A stretch of 64,000 bases of DNA from Plectosphaerella cucumerina (GCA_020746995.1 JAGPXD010000003.1:3720001-3784000); one strand, 5' to 3'; positions 1 through 10,591 are shown, numbered from the stretch's first letter. Notes: a model not told the origin generated them from the sequence alone. Numbers and translations: made by a program.

Positions 1-1791
1 ATCTCCAACCCAGTAAGTCAAGACCAGTCCCACACCGGTGCAAACCACGTAAAAGATGAAAACGTAGTGCAGGCCCAGCATGTATGCGTTGAGGACAATG
101 GCTCTCTGGCCCTGGCTGAGGTTGAGCTTGTCGAGGGCGGAGATGGACGACGTGAGCCGAGCGAGCTGTGCAGGTGTCTCAAAAATGCCCTCCTCTTGTG
201 CAAGCTCACCCCTGAGCGTGTTTGAGAGGATCACGCCCGAGATGACCAACCCAAAGGATCCTCCTATTGTCCGGATGAAGTTGCGCAATCCGGTGATAAC
301 GGCGCGATCCTCGCCACGGCTGTTGGCGTACATCCCCACAAGGGTGGGCTGCAGCGTTAGGCCGATTCCGATACCTTGGACAATGTTAGTTGTGTGTAAT
401 CCGCATGTTCTTTTTGGAGACGGATAGGTACCTTGAACTATGAGGATGACGATAAGAACACCCAGCTTGGTATGCTCGTCGAACAAAAGGTTGAGGCCAC
501 CGCCCACTGTCCATAGCAGATAGCCGACGAGAATGGACGGCATGTACCTGTTCGCCCGCTTCATGTAAAGGCCGCAGGCGATGGAGGCGAAGGAACTCGA
601 GATGACAAGAGCCAGGATGATGGCACCGGCCGCCATCGGCTTGAACTTCAGGACGGACTGGAAGTAGATGGGTAGGTAGAAAAGACCGCCAAAGTAGGCC
701 AGCCCCGTGAGGAAGGACTGCAGCAGGAGAGCCCAGACGTGGGGAGCGCAGTACAGCCGCAGCGGCATGATGGGGAGGGCGGGGATCTTCCACTCGTAGA
801 GCACGAAGATGACGGCGAGAACGAGGCCTATGATGGTGGATGCGAGGAAGAAGGCCGATGTCCATGCATGGGTGACGCCGCCTCCCGAGAGAGGGATCAG
901 GACGAGGAGCGTGGCGGCCATGTTGAGTGCGATGCCTCCGAAGTCGATCTTCTTGACCTTTTCGGCGTGGTTTCCGGCGTGGTGCTTGAGCGGGAGGTAA
1001 AACCTGATGATGAGGGCGGTCGGCACCATCAGGATGGGGATCATCCAGAAGACCCAGCGCCAGGTAGCTCCCTCGACGATAGCACCGCCGAGAAAGGGTC
1101 CGATGCCGTTTCCCAGGGCGATGACTCCTCCAAGAAGGCCTGTAGACGTCAGTTTCGCTGTCCGGCTGCGTGGTACGTCAGGTACCGGGAACGTTGCACA
1201 TTACATACCCTGATATGTTCCACGGTTCTGCAGGGTGGTAATATCGCTGACGATAATCATGACGAGGCTGTTTATACCTCCGCCACCAATACCGGCGATG
1301 GCTCGGCACGCAAAGAGTTGCTGGGCTGTTCGAGCGAAGCCGCAGCCTAGGTCTCCGAAGGCCATGAGTGCGAGGCAGATGAGAAGAAGGTTCTTGCGGC
1401 CAAAGATATCGGACAATCGGCCGTTGATGAGCTGGAACGCGGTGGACGCAATGAGAAACGAAGCGCCGATCCAGGACGTCGCGGCTCCGGTATCGAGGTC
1501 CCTAGCGATAATGGGGGTGGCAGTCGCTACGCTCGTCTGGTCGATGAAGGACACGAACAGGGCAACGGAGAGGGCGGGCATCGCCACGAGAAGGCGCTTC
1601 GTGGTCATCATGTTGCGCTGACCACCGACGCTTTCGACGTCGCTATCGTCTCGGGATCGGTTCGTGGCGGTACCATCCTGCTGCGCTGTAGGGTACGTCC
1701 CGTTTTTTGCGGGCTCATCGTCGCTAAAAGATATTTCTGTTCCGGTCGGGGCGGCGGCGCCGTTCGGGATGGAGGGTGACGACGGCCTCAT
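1..1791 (-). CDS. MFS multidrug transporter (DHA2-like, 14-TM type), 3' end beyond window
   Basis: Proton-driven plasma-membrane efflux pump of the major facilitator superfamily, partial at the left edge. The start is at 1791, and a Ser/Pro-rich cytosolic tail of about 75 residues precedes the first membrane segment. Exons are 1791-1209, 1139-432 and 374 to the edge. Both introns are GT-AG, and each restores a Gly codon (TYQG-LLGG and VQG-IGIG). Membrane segments follow one another from 'RLLVAMPALSVALFVSFIDQ' onward. The motif A-like loop 'NGRLSDIFGRKNLLL' and the antiporter-type motif C region 'GLLGGVIALGNGIGPFLGG' are visible. The last readable segment ends at 'LTYWVGD', so probably only a short C-terminal tail is missing. 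Substrate cannot be told; fungal homologues export toxins, drugs or azoles. Nothing nearby suggests a metabolite cluster. Confidence 0.9.
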
Positions 1792-2758
1792 CGTTGGGCA
1801 TCTGAGGTGTGGTTGGCGGACAACAGTCGGAGCTGTGACGACAACAGGTCGAAAGCTTTAAGGCACTGGGAAGAGCCGCAGTGTCAAGTCCAGTAGTAGG
1901 CGACGCTTTCCCCGGAAATTTTTGCATCGGCGGAAGGCGAGGAAGCAGCGACTGACGACATGGCAAATGCAGCAATTCGATTCGACGTCACGGCTCCAGA
2001 AACTGGAGGCCCGATCTCCGGCGGGAGCGGCGCTGGGGTGCCGATGGGTGCCGACAAGGCGACTGCGATCCGGGAATAATGGTCATCGTCTTCTTCAGTT
2101 GGGTCCATCGGCAAGTTTTGAGCCGATGTGGGTTCAAAGTCGCGATCGGGACCAGCAAATGGAGGGATTTTGAGGCAGGCCAGACACGGGCATCTCACGT
2201 CTGTCACCAGCAGGGAATCAATCAAAGGGGTATTCCATGCTTCAATTGTAATAGAGGATTACTTGGAAGACCAGGTAATCCGTAACAGAGGTCAATTGTG
2301 GCAACAGGTCAATCGACGCGCAAGGTCAGTCGACGTAGCAAATCTGCATCTTGGAATGTGGAAGCGACGAGAACTTTCAGTGCACGTTCAGACCCCTACA
2401 TGATGCATCTGGTCAAACCGCCTGAAGTCTACATAGACATATCTTTTGGGAACGATGTAAACGCATAGGCTTCGAGCCTCAGAGGAGAAGTTTGTGGCTT
2501 CACTTCAACTGAAGTCGGGGCTTCACAGCACAGGCTGGGGTTGACAGGGTCGCTGACAAATCCATGCTAGGATTGCCCACTGCAACAGCGACGGAGGCCT
2601 GAAGTACACCGGCTGAGCCCTGAAGACACGCCTAGGCCCGGGCTCACCTCAGTACAACAACGTGAACGACCTTCGAGATCTGTGCGACCTGAGCTTCGAG
2701 ATCTGTGCAACCTGAGCATCGAGACACCCACTTGTTTGCTCGTTACACCTCCACCAAC
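1792..2758. other. Intergenic, divergent promoter region
   Basis: Gene-free interval between the divergent MFS transporter and the old yellow enzyme gene, so it must hold both promoters. The only clear structure is a 23-bp tandem duplication at 2671-2716. No convincing ORF, RNA gene or mobile element is seen. Confidence 0.6.
2671..2716. repeat. Two tandem 23-bp copies upstream of the old yellow enzyme
   Basis: Copy 1 is 2671-2693 and copy 2 is 2694-2716. They differ at one base (g versus a in 'tgtgcgacc'/'tgtgcaacc'). The second copy ends 42 bp before the ATG at 2759, so the repeat lies in the 5' leader or proximal promoter. Confidence 0.85.
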
Positions 2759-3919
2759 ATGTCCCGCCTATTCGAGCCCCTGAACCTCGGCACCTCAAAG
2801 CTAGGTCACCGCTTGGCAATGGCCCCTTTGACCCGGTACCGCTCCTCCGACGACTGGGTTCCGCTTCCCATCATGAAAGGCGAGTGAGCTCCCTCGGTCA
2901 CGGTCACACCCAGCCGCTCACCTCCCACAGAGTACTACGAGCAGCGCGCTTGTGTCCCCGGCACCCTCATCATCAGCGAGGCAACCCTCATCTCGCCCGA
3001 AACCGTCGGTCGCTACAACATTCCCGGCATCTGGTCAGACGCTCAGATCGCCGCTTGGAAAGACATCACCGACGGCGTTCATGCCAAGGGCGGCATCATC
3101 TACTGCCAGCTCTGGCACCATGGACGTGCCGCTTTTCCCGAGGTCCTCGCCGCCTCTGGGTTTCCCATGCTGTCGTCGAGCCCGACGCCCATCAGCCCCG
3201 ATCATGCCACCCCGCAGGCCATGACCGAGGAAGACATCGATCGCACCATCAGGCAGTACGCGACGGCAGCCCGGAACGCCATCGCGGCCGGCTTCGACGG
3301 CGTCGAGATTCACGGCGCAAATGGGTACCTGCCCGACCAGTTCCTCCAGACGACATGCAACAAGCGAACCGATCGCTGGGGCGGCAGCATCGAGAACCGC
3401 GCACGCTTCCACCTCGAGGTCACCAAGGCCGTCGTCGCCGCGGTCGGCGCCGAAAGAACAGGGATCCGCCTCAGCCCGTACAGCGACTTTGGCGGCATGC
3501 TCATGGACGATCCTGATCCGACGTTCCGCTACCTGACGGAGAAGCTGCGGCCCTTGGGCCTGGCGTACCTCCACCTCGTCGAGGCGCGCATCAGCGGCAA
3601 CGCAGACGCAGAGTGCGGCGGACAGCGGACGGTGAGGTGGATGGTGGAGCTGTGGGACAACGCGAGCCCGGTGCTTGTCGCCGGCGGCTTCACGCCCGAG
3701 TCGGCGAGGACGGCCGCCGACGAGACGTACAGAGGATATGATGTTTGCATCGTGTTTGGGCGGTATTTCGTCACGAACCCCGACCTTGTCTGGCGCGTCA
3801 AGGCTGGCGTGCCGCTTGTCAAGTATGACAGGTCGACGTTTTATACTCCCAAAGAGCCGAGGGGATACATCGATTACCCCTTTAGCGAGGGTTACACGGC
3901 CGAAGTGGCAGCGGCGTGA
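2759..3919 (+). CDS. Old yellow enzyme, class I ene-reductase (NADH:flavin oxidoreductase)
   Basis: FMN-dependent ene-reductase, 369 aa, probably cytosolic. It reduces activated C=C bonds with NADPH. Exons are 2759-2879 and 2931-3919. The intron 2880-2930 has a GC donor: only splicing at AAAG|GCGAGT to CACAG joins the frame and yields the family-typical 'IMKEYYEQR'; the nearby GT at 2884 would put the next exon out of frame. The ATG at 2759 gives the usual short N-terminus 'MSRLFEPLNLG'. Family landmarks are 'LAMAPLTRYR', the substrate His/Asn pair in 'GVEIHGANGYLPDQF', 'RTDRWGGSIENRARF', and the FMN phosphate region 'VLVAGGFTP...VFGRYFVTNPDL'. An in-frame CTG-type codon upstream (2705) is not needed. 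Physiological substrate is unknown. Confidence 0.93.
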
Positions 3920-4692
3920 CACAATCAGAGGAAGCGAGTAGGTCGTCGGAAAATTTTCCTCTGCAACGAAATGTCCCGCAGCCTTGTTTGATCGGAGATG
4001 TCGCGTCGACGGCAGTGTCTTCCCCTCGCGTGACTGTTAAGGGGTGCAGGAAGGTGGGTGTGTTGTCGGCTGCGTTGACCCGATAAGGGGCTCGACCCAG
4101 TGAGGACCATCGGCTCAGGGGCGTGTTGTTCCCGCCGACCTGACGCCCGATAGGACTGGAGTCAGGGGCTCCATCGGGGGGCATATCCCGCCGCCGCCCC
4201 CCCTCCCCAACGATAGCGGGACACCTCTGGCCACCATCATGAGGGGTTGGAGGGGGGTTGTTTGCCGACCAGGAAACTGTCGATTGGTGGTGTAACCGGC
4301 CAGTATTCGGGGGTAAGAAGCTGCCGGGCCGAGGCCGGCCGAAGGTGCACGAGAAAACAATGTGTGTGGCCAGACCCTGCAGCAGGGGTTTCTGCAGCAT
4401 CTGGGTGCCTCACATCCGCTGATGCGCTGTGCCAAGGATGTCGTCGTGGTCGGTTGGCCGACTGCTGGATCCAGGCTGCAGCCCTTAAGCGTCTATCTGC
4501 GTGATACTTAAGGGCCAGCACGTCTTATCGTAAGATCTCAGCAGCAAGGCTTCACTCACGCAACCATCTTTCTCTCATCGTGCTCGGCTCTGTCCTCACT
4601 CAGCTTTTATCGACCGACCGCCTTCAGGGACTGTGCCCCCTTTGCGACGACTCGACACGATCCCTCAGCACCACCACCCCGCCAACCCCGCC
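3920..4692. other. Intergenic between old yellow enzyme and amidase
   Basis: Holds the 3' region of the old yellow enzyme and the promoter and leader of the amidase. G/C homopolymer-like patches lie near 4190-4260. I see no gene, RNA or repeat of note. Confidence 0.5.
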
Positions 4693-6112
4693 ATGGCCGA
4701 GCTCTTCAGGCTGACAGCCACCGACGTGTCGGCAAAGATCAGGAGCGGAGAGACCACCGTCGAGGAGTACGCCAAGTCTCTTCTGTCGCGTATCGAAGCG
4801 AGAGACGCCGCAGTCCAGGCATGGGCCTATCTCGACCCCGAGTACGTTCTCGAGCAAGCCAGGGCCCTCGACAAAGTTCCCCAGGACCAGCGTGGCCCCC
4901 TCCACGGCATCGCCATCGCCGTCAAGGATGTCATCTACACCAAGGGTATGCCTCCAGAGATCCCCTCTACAAACCAGCCCGCTAATTTCCCCCAGACCTC
5001 CCCACCCAGTTCAACTCCCCCATCTACGCCGGCGACGCCCCCCAAGTCGACGCCGGCTCCATCCTGATCCTCCGCAAGGCCGGCGCCCTCATCTTCGGCA
5101 AGACCACCACCACAGAGTTCGCCGCCACCACCGACGGCCCCAAGACGCACAACCCCCACGACCCCAAACGCACCCCGGGCGGCTCCTCCTCCGGCTCCGG
5201 CGCCGCCGTCGGCGACTTCCAGGCCCCTCTCGGCCTCGGCACCCAGACGGGCGGCAGCACCATCCGCCCAGGGTCTTTCAACGGCATCTACGCCCTCAAG
5301 CCGACGTGGAACTCCATCTCCCGCGAGGGCCAGAAGATCTACTCCCTCATCTTTGATACGCTCGGCCTCTACGCCCGCTCCGTTGACGACCTCGACCTTC
5401 TCGCTGATGCGTTCGCCCTTGCCGACGATGCTCCGCCTCCGATTGACTTCCAGATCAAGGGGGCAAAGTTCGCCGTCCTGAAGACCGTTGTTTGGCCTCA
5501 GGCTGGAGCAGGGACAGTCGCCGCGCTGAAGAAGGCCGAGGAGCTTCTGATGGCGCACGGCGCAGAGGTCGAGGAGATCACTCTGCCTGCGCACCTTGAC
5601 GGTCTTCCGGATTGGCACGCTACAGTCCTCGACTCGGATGGTCGCACTGCCTTCCTCCCGGATTACACCGTCGCCAAGGAAAAGATCGCTGCGCAGCTGG
5701 TCAACCACGTGGAGAACAGCAACAAGGTCACGCGCAAGGCGCAGCTGGATGCGTTTGACAATATGGCCGCAGCGAGGCCGGTGGTTGATGAGATTCTTGG
5801 GAAGTATGCGGCTGTCATCGTGCCCAGTGTTGCGGACGAGGCGCCGCTGGGTATTGAGAAGACGGGAAGCGCAGCGTTCTGTGTCATCTGGACGGTGAGT
5901 CGGGAGTTCCTTGTCTTTGCTTTACGCCCTCTGACGTGTTACAGGCTCTTCACACACCCGTCATCAACGTGCCTGGATTCAAGGGGGAGAACGGCATGCC
6001 AATAGGCGTGTCGCTCGTGGCTCCGCGCTACCACGACAGGAAACTGCTGGCAGTCGCCAAAAAGGTTGGCGAGGTATTTGAGGCGGAAGGCGGGTGGAAG
6101 CGGTCTGTTTGA
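4693..6112 (+). CDS. Amidase, amidase-signature family
   Basis: Hydrolase of carboxylic amides with a Ser-Ser-Lys triad, 456 aa. Exons are 4693-4945, 4996-5894 and 5945-6112; both introns are GT-AG of 50 nt. The triad Lys lies in 'AIAVKDVIYT', the cis-Ser in 'PGGSSSGSGAAVG' and the nucleophile in 'TQTGGSTIRPGSFNG', all in the family order and spacing. The N-terminus 'MAELFRLTATDVSAKIRSGE' resembles the helical start of fungal amidases and GatA relatives. The ATG at 4693 sits in good context (CGCCATGG); the longer frame to 4633 starts only at GTG. No signal or targeting peptide is seen, so it is likely cytosolic. Substrate class (indoleacetamide, acetamide or other) cannot be decided. Confidence 0.92.
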
Positions 6113-6373
6113 GATGCAGAATAGTGGTCATGATGACAAAGTCTCATAGTCGGCGTTGAATGACCAGCTGCGTCGGTCTCTGGGAAATGAGGTGGATTTG
6201 ACCAACAACGATATCCAAGCAGCAGTTCCTTCCCTGATTTGACGAATCATTGTCCTGAAATCAGTCTGTCTTGTTACCACGACTCTTCTCAGCCCCTGAG
6301 CCATGCCGACAGGACGATGCACGCTCGTGATAAATAACACGCTGGATTTGTTGGTCTCTCCTTGTACGTGTGC

Positions 6374-7276
6374 TCACCACCATGCCTCTGGTACCCTTCT
6401 CTTCTGCTTCCGACGTTCTGCCCCAAGACGAAAACTGACAAGTTTGGGGATCATCCTCCCAGTGTCCTCTGCAATACGGTTCGCATGAGCAATGTAACTC
6501 TTCCTGACTTTGGCCCCATGTTCCATCAACATATCGACCAGCAATGATCCCACATGCTCAGTGTCCCGATCACTGAGCAGACTGATGGCCGCGTCCAACG
6601 GCTGTATGACTGACTCCGGGTTCTCCGTGGTGGCGCCGTACTCGAGAAGAATCTCTACCCGCATCCTTTTCCACTTGCCGCACCCATCCTGATCCCACCT
6701 GTCGTCGTAAGGGTTACCGGGTAAGACGAGATCTCCCGTATCAGGCCTCAAGATAAACCTCGAGAGCGCACAAAGATGGTCGGGTTGATCAAAAGCGTCT
6801 GGGTAGGGCTGGAAGTTCGGGACCGTGTTGATGTAATCACGTCCTCCTTGTTGGAGGATGTATCTGAGAAGGTGTGGGCTCTTGATGAAGTCGATGAGGA
6901 GGTGACATCCTTTATATGTTTCCGTAATGCGTACGCCTGATTCAATCATTTCGCCGGCCAAGATAGAGTTGCCCTTCTCGCATGCTTCGAACAGTGCCCA
7001 GTCCATCTCCCAGAGAGGGCCGCGGACTGTTTCGAACTCCCAGAGCTGGGGGCAGACGTCCTTAACGTCTTCGATCCAGATTTCGCCTTCGGGGTTGAAG
7101 TAGATGTTTGGATCGACGGGGTATTTTGCTATGATGGGAGATGTGGTGCACCAGTGGGCTGATGAGTTTGTACCAGCGTGGGTTGGAAAATGTTCAGCGG
7201 GTGATGACGGCGAGGGTGTCGATAGCAGACGAGGTTGAGCAGGGGCTGCATTTCTATTTGACACGAGGTCCGGCAT
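6374..7276 (-). CDS. Hypothetical protein with degenerate ankyrin-like helices
   Basis: Single-exon 300-aa protein, cytosolic by appearance. After a low-complexity N-terminus of about 50 residues, helix-loop-helix units resembling weak ankyrin repeats appear: 'DWALFEACEKGNSILAGEMI' near residue 92, 'LLRYILQQGG' and 'RMRVEILLEYGATTEN', then 'LLVDMLMEHGAKV' near the end. Conserved ankyrin TPLH turns are missing, so this is a divergent member at best. The start lies 129 bp after the stop of the upstream GH31 gene on the same strand, which is unusually tight for this genome. Partner and role are unknown. Confidence 0.65.
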   Translation of the reverse strand: MPDLVSNRNAAPAQPRLLSTPSPSSPAEHFPTHAGTNSSAHWCTTSPIIAKYPVDPNIYFNPEGEIWIEDVKDVCPQLWEFETVRGPLWEMDWALFEACEKGNSILAGEMIESGVRITETYKGCHLLIDFIKSPHLLRYILQQGGRDYINTVPNFQPYPDAFDQPDHLCALSRFILRPDTGDLVLPGNPYDDRWDQDGCGKWKRMRVEILLEYGATTENPESVIQPLDAAISLLSDRDTEHVGSLLVDMLMEHGAKVRKSYIAHANRIAEDTGRMIPKLVSFRLGAERRKQKRRVPEAWW

Positions 7277-7405
7277 GGAAATTCAAAAAGCCATGCTGTG
7301 GTGGCGTCTTTTGATGAACTCAAAGGTGTTACGGGCACCACAGCCTCGGGAAAGGTGGCGTCGGAGGCTCCTTCTCTTCTCCTATATTCGACACTCTCAT
7401 CACTC

Positions 7406-9400
7406 TTACTCTCTCACAAAGACCGGCATCCACTCCAACGGAGCATCGACCTCAATCCACTTCCCTCCCTCAAACGTATCCTTCTTCTCCTCATCAAACA
7501 GCCGCCACCGCCCTTCGCTCAGCTTCGGCAGGTAAACCCTGATCTTCCTCTCGCCCGCCTTCAGAACAGGACAGCACAGATACTTATCACCGTACATGTA
7601 CTGCGTTCCAATACGCCAGCACTCCGTATCACCCGGGAACTGGTAGAACAGCGTCCTCATAACCGGCGTCCCCTTCTCGTGCGCCTCGGTCATCAGCCCG
7701 CGGGTATAGTCCCTCAGCGTCTCCCTCAGGAGCATGTACTTCTTGCAAATCTCATACACCTCGGGTCCATAGCTCCACACCTCGTTGGGCGCGCCGCTGA
7801 CGCACGTCGCGCCGCCAGTGGTGCCGTGCTGCGGCTGCATAGGCTCGCGGCAGCCGTGGAGGCGCATCACGGGGCAGAAGGCGCCCCATTGGAACCAGCG
7901 CACGAAGAGTTCTCGGAACTTGTCGTCGGTCGGGTCGCCGCCGTGGAAGCCGCCGATATCGGTAGTCCACCAGGGCAGACCGCTGAGACCCATGTGCAGG
8001 CCCGCGGCGACTTGGTTGCGGAGGCTGTCCCAGGATGAGGCGATGTCGCCGCTCCACACGAGGGCGCCGTATTTCTGGCTGCCTGCCCAGGCACACCGCA
8101 GCAGATTGACGACATTCTGTTGGCCCTCGCGGGTCATGCCTTCGTAGTAGGCCTGGGCGTAGTGAAGGGGGTAGAGGTTACCGATAGCGGTGTTTGGGCC
8201 GAGGTGGTAACGGTAGTTGTCAAAGTCGTAGACTGTGTATTCCGGCTCGGCCTCGTCCAGCCAGAAGATGCGGATTCCCTTGTCGTAGTAGTTGGTCTTC
8301 GCCTTTTGCCACACATACTCCCTCGCGGCCGGGTGCGTTGCGTCAAAGTGTACAGTGTCGCCCTGGAAGTCCATAGCGGTGCGGATGCCCCTATCAGTGC
8401 GGATGAGCAGGCCCTTCTCGAGCATCTCTTCGTAGTTCTCGCAGCGCTTATCGACAGTGGGCCAAATGCTGACCATGAGTTCGATCTTGAGTTCTTTCAG
8501 CTCCTTGATCATGGCGTCTGGGTCAGGCCAGTAGGTCGGGTCGAACTTCCATTCGCCCTGAAGCGGCCAGTGGAAGAAGTCGATGACGATGAGGTCGATG
8601 GGGAGCTCCCTGCGCCTATACTCGCGGGCGACTTCGAGCAGCTCGTCCTGCGTCTGGTAGCGCAGCTTGCACTGCCAGAAGCCGAGGCCGAATTCGGGCA
8701 TCATGGGCACCTTTCCGGTGGCGTCGGCGTAGGCCTCGACGATCTGGGAGGGCTCGTCTCCGGCAACAATCCAGTAATCGAGGGCATTTGTCGACAGTGC
8801 TTCAAAGGACATGATGTTACGGCCCAGGAAGGCGCGGCCGATGGAGGGGTTATTCCACAGCAGGCCGTAGCCAAGGGACGAGACCGCAAAGGGCACGCTC
8901 GCTTGAGAGTTGCGGTGGGCCAGCTCCAAGTCGTGGCCCTTGAGGTCGAGGAAGGGCTGCTGATACTGGCCCATCCCGAAGATCTTCTCGTCAGGGTCGA
9001 CGCTCTCGAAGCGGGCCGTCAGGTGGTAGCTGTCGCTGTTGGCGATGGGCTTGAACTCGCGGGCGTCGACCTCGAGGGCGCTGCACTTGGGATCCGTCAC
9101 ATCCCTACGGTTGCGAGAAAACTCTTCAAGAAGCAGGTCTCCTTTGGAGTTGTGGATTAGGATCTTGCCGCGGCTTGTGATCTGTGCCTTGATCCTGCCG
9201 TTCTCAATGGTGCCGCCCTTCTTCTCATCGATGGTGATGGTCGGGGTGACCTGCTTGAGAGCCAGAAGTGCCCAATCCTCATTTGGCATCTGACGGCTTC
9301 GCGTCGATCGGACGCGCAGGGCATTGGGACCCCATGGCTGTATCCAGACTTTCTCGGCGTCGTAGCTGAAGACCAGCTTCTGGTCGACCTCTGTGATCAT
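7406..9400 (-). CDS. Glycoside hydrolase family 31, alpha-xylosidase/alpha-glucosidase type
   Basis: Intronless 664-aa retaining glycosidase. The nucleophile Asp is in 'IFWLDEAEPE' and the acid/base Asp in 'WSGDIASSW', the GH31 clan-D arrangement. The N-terminal beta-sandwich starts with 'MITEVDQKLVFSYDAEKVW', followed by 'GMGQYQQPFLDLKG', typical of the bacterial YicI-like alpha-xylosidase branch. There is no signal peptide, so it probably works inside the cell on imported xylose-capped oligosaccharides such as isoprimeverose; that substrate is inferred from the family. The ATG at 9400 is the first in frame. Its length is somewhat below the roughly 770 aa of YicI but normal for intracellular fungal members. 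Confidence 0.93.
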   Translation of the reverse strand: MITEVDQKLVFSYDAEKVWIQPWGPNALRVRSTRSRQMPNEDWALLALKQVTPTITIDEKKGGTIENGRIKAQITSRGKILIHNSKGDLLLEEFSRNRRDVTDPKCSALEVDAREFKPIANSDSYHLTARFESVDPDEKIFGMGQYQQPFLDLKGHDLELAHRNSQASVPFAVSSLGYGLLWNNPSIGRAFLGRNIMSFEALSTNALDYWIVAGDEPSQIVEAYADATGKVPMMPEFGLGFWQCKLRYQTQDELLEVAREYRRRELPIDLIVIDFFHWPLQGEWKFDPTYWPDPDAMIKELKELKIELMVSIWPTVDKRCENYEEMLEKGLLIRTDRGIRTAMDFQGDTVHFDATHPAAREYVWQKAKTNYYDKGIRIFWLDEAEPEYTVYDFDNYRYHLGPNTAIGNLYPLHYAQAYYEGMTREGQQNVVNLLRCAWAGSQKYGALVWSGDIASSWDSLRNQVAAGLHMGLSGLPWWTTDIGGFHGGDPTDDKFRELFVRWFQWGAFCPVMRLHGCREPMQPQHGTTGGATCVSGAPNEVWSYGPEVYEICKKYMLLRETLRDYTRGLMTEAHEKGTPVMRTLFYQFPGDTECWRIGTQYMYGDKYLCCPVLKAGERKIRVYLPKLSEGRWRLFDEEKKDTFEGGKWIEVDAPLEWMPVFVRE

Positions 9401-10087
9401 GGTGGAGATTGGTGCTCAGATGTTTGACGAGTGATTGAGGAGCAGCAGCTGGAGGCGAGGAGGGGCTGGAATTGCTTCTCTCGACGATGACCCCTGACCG
9501 GGTCGCATCGCGGGGACCTACGGGCTTTTGTGCCCAGGGGCATGCATGCATCGTGTTGCAGCGGCTGCTGCCCACCCCCTCGTCGGTCAAATGATCGCCT
9601 TTTCTTCCCCACGACGCGGGATGTCGGCGAGGTCAATGGCGCGGCAAGACGGATGTTGATCCGCGTGTCGGACAGCGCGGGGAGGTGATGTTCGGTGGAA
9701 CGAAGCTCGAGAGAAGCTTGATGGAATCACCAATCGGTCGCGCTGAAAGCCGCATCACCCCGCTGTCGGGGTAGCTCGACCCCGCTACGAAGCGCTGGAA
9801 GGTTCACGCTGGCGGGCGGATGCCGTCGATGCCGGGGTTTGACAGCGGGGTCAGGCCCTGAAGCCATCGCGTCGGGTCGAGTCTCGGGCCTGTCCGGCGG
9901 CGGCACTGCAAAAGGGGTGGTGTCGGATGCTGCTGTGACGGGAAGCAAGGAAGCGAGACGAAGAATTCAAAGGGTGTGTCGAGGAAACACACTAGCGGTG
10001 AGAGAAGTTCTATTGTGTTTTCTTTTGCTGGCAAAAGAAAGAACAAGGGAGCGGAGGCAGGGCGGGAGGGAAAAAGCAAAAAGGAAT
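9401..10087. other. Intergenic upstream of GH31
   Basis: Promoter side of the GH31 gene, plus the 3' flank of tRNA-Tyr with its T-run terminator. No ORF with coding character is visible. Confidence 0.5.
10078..10082 (-). terminator. RNA polymerase III terminator of tRNA-Tyr
   Basis: Five A on the plus strand, giving TTTTT six bases beyond the tRNA 3' end on the minus strand; a second T-run follows at 10071-10075. Confidence 0.7.
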
Positions 10088-10172
10088 TCTCCCCGACCGG
10101 AGTCGAGCCGGTGACCTTCAGGTGAAATGCACAATTACAGCCCGACGTGATAGCCAACTACACCACAGGGAG
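10088..10172 (-). tRNA. tRNA-Tyr (GUA anticodon) with 11-nt intron
   Basis: Reading from 10172 down, the acceptor stem CTCCCTG pairs with CGGGGAG at all seven positions (one T-G), with discriminator A at 10088. D-stem GTG/CAC, anticodon stem TCGGG/CCTGA, and T-stem ACCGG/CCGGT with loop CTCGACT all fold. Eighteen bases separate the anticodon stem strands, so an 11-nt intron (TTGTGCATTTC) sits one base after the anticodon GTA, the standard fungal position. The C1-G72 pair and A73 are tyrosine identity features. The D-arm (TGGTGTAGTTGG) looks more like Glu/Val tRNAs, which is the main doubt. No CCA is encoded, as expected. Confidence 0.8.
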
Positions 10173-10591
10173 TTGATTGGATGAACGGCGGATGTGTCCT
10201 GGCATCCATCACATTTTGGAAAATCGTGATACTACACATCACGTATGTTAATCAAGCAATCAGGGGCGATTTGGGCGTGTTTGTGTTCCTGACTGACGGA
10301 AGGGGCAATGCTGGGCAAAGGCAGTCTCGATTGGCTCTAGTTGATTTCCAGGAACAAGCGCTCCGGGTCGTCATCGAGAAATGACATGATATGGCGATGA
10401 AATCATGACGACATTGCTGTAGATCCAGGCCGCATGTGACAGCTCGCAATCAACAGCAACAGCAATTGAGCAAGCTTTCGGAGCTCAATTTGCAATCTTC
10501 ACTCTTTCACACTGCAAACAATCCCAAAGTGACCGATCTCAATTCTCACCACCAACAACCACAAGCTCAAACCACCTACTACATCCTCACC
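10173..10591. other. Intergenic between tRNA-Tyr and 10592 gene
   Basis: Holds the promoter and leader of the next gene. A frame runs upstream from 10592 to a GTG at 10436 but shows only Gln/Ser-rich low complexity. Nothing else is recognised. Confidence 0.5.

Noticed and set aside
2490..2530. Short palindrome-like CTTCA..TGAAG near 2507
   Set aside because: Five-base arms are expected by chance and no similar copy marks a known element.
2884..2930. Ordinary GT-AG intron starting at the GTGAG at 2884 in the old yellow enzyme
   Set aside because: Leaves a two-base remainder that neither acceptor near 2930 can bring into frame, and it would disrupt the conserved 'EYYEQR'.
3035..3922. 295-aa minus-strand frame opposite the class I old yellow enzyme
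   Set aside because: Same antisense effect; the sense strand carries all family motifs.
8120..9160. 346-aa plus-strand frame opposite GH31
   Set aside because: Shadow of the GH31 gene; no start context or conserved motif.
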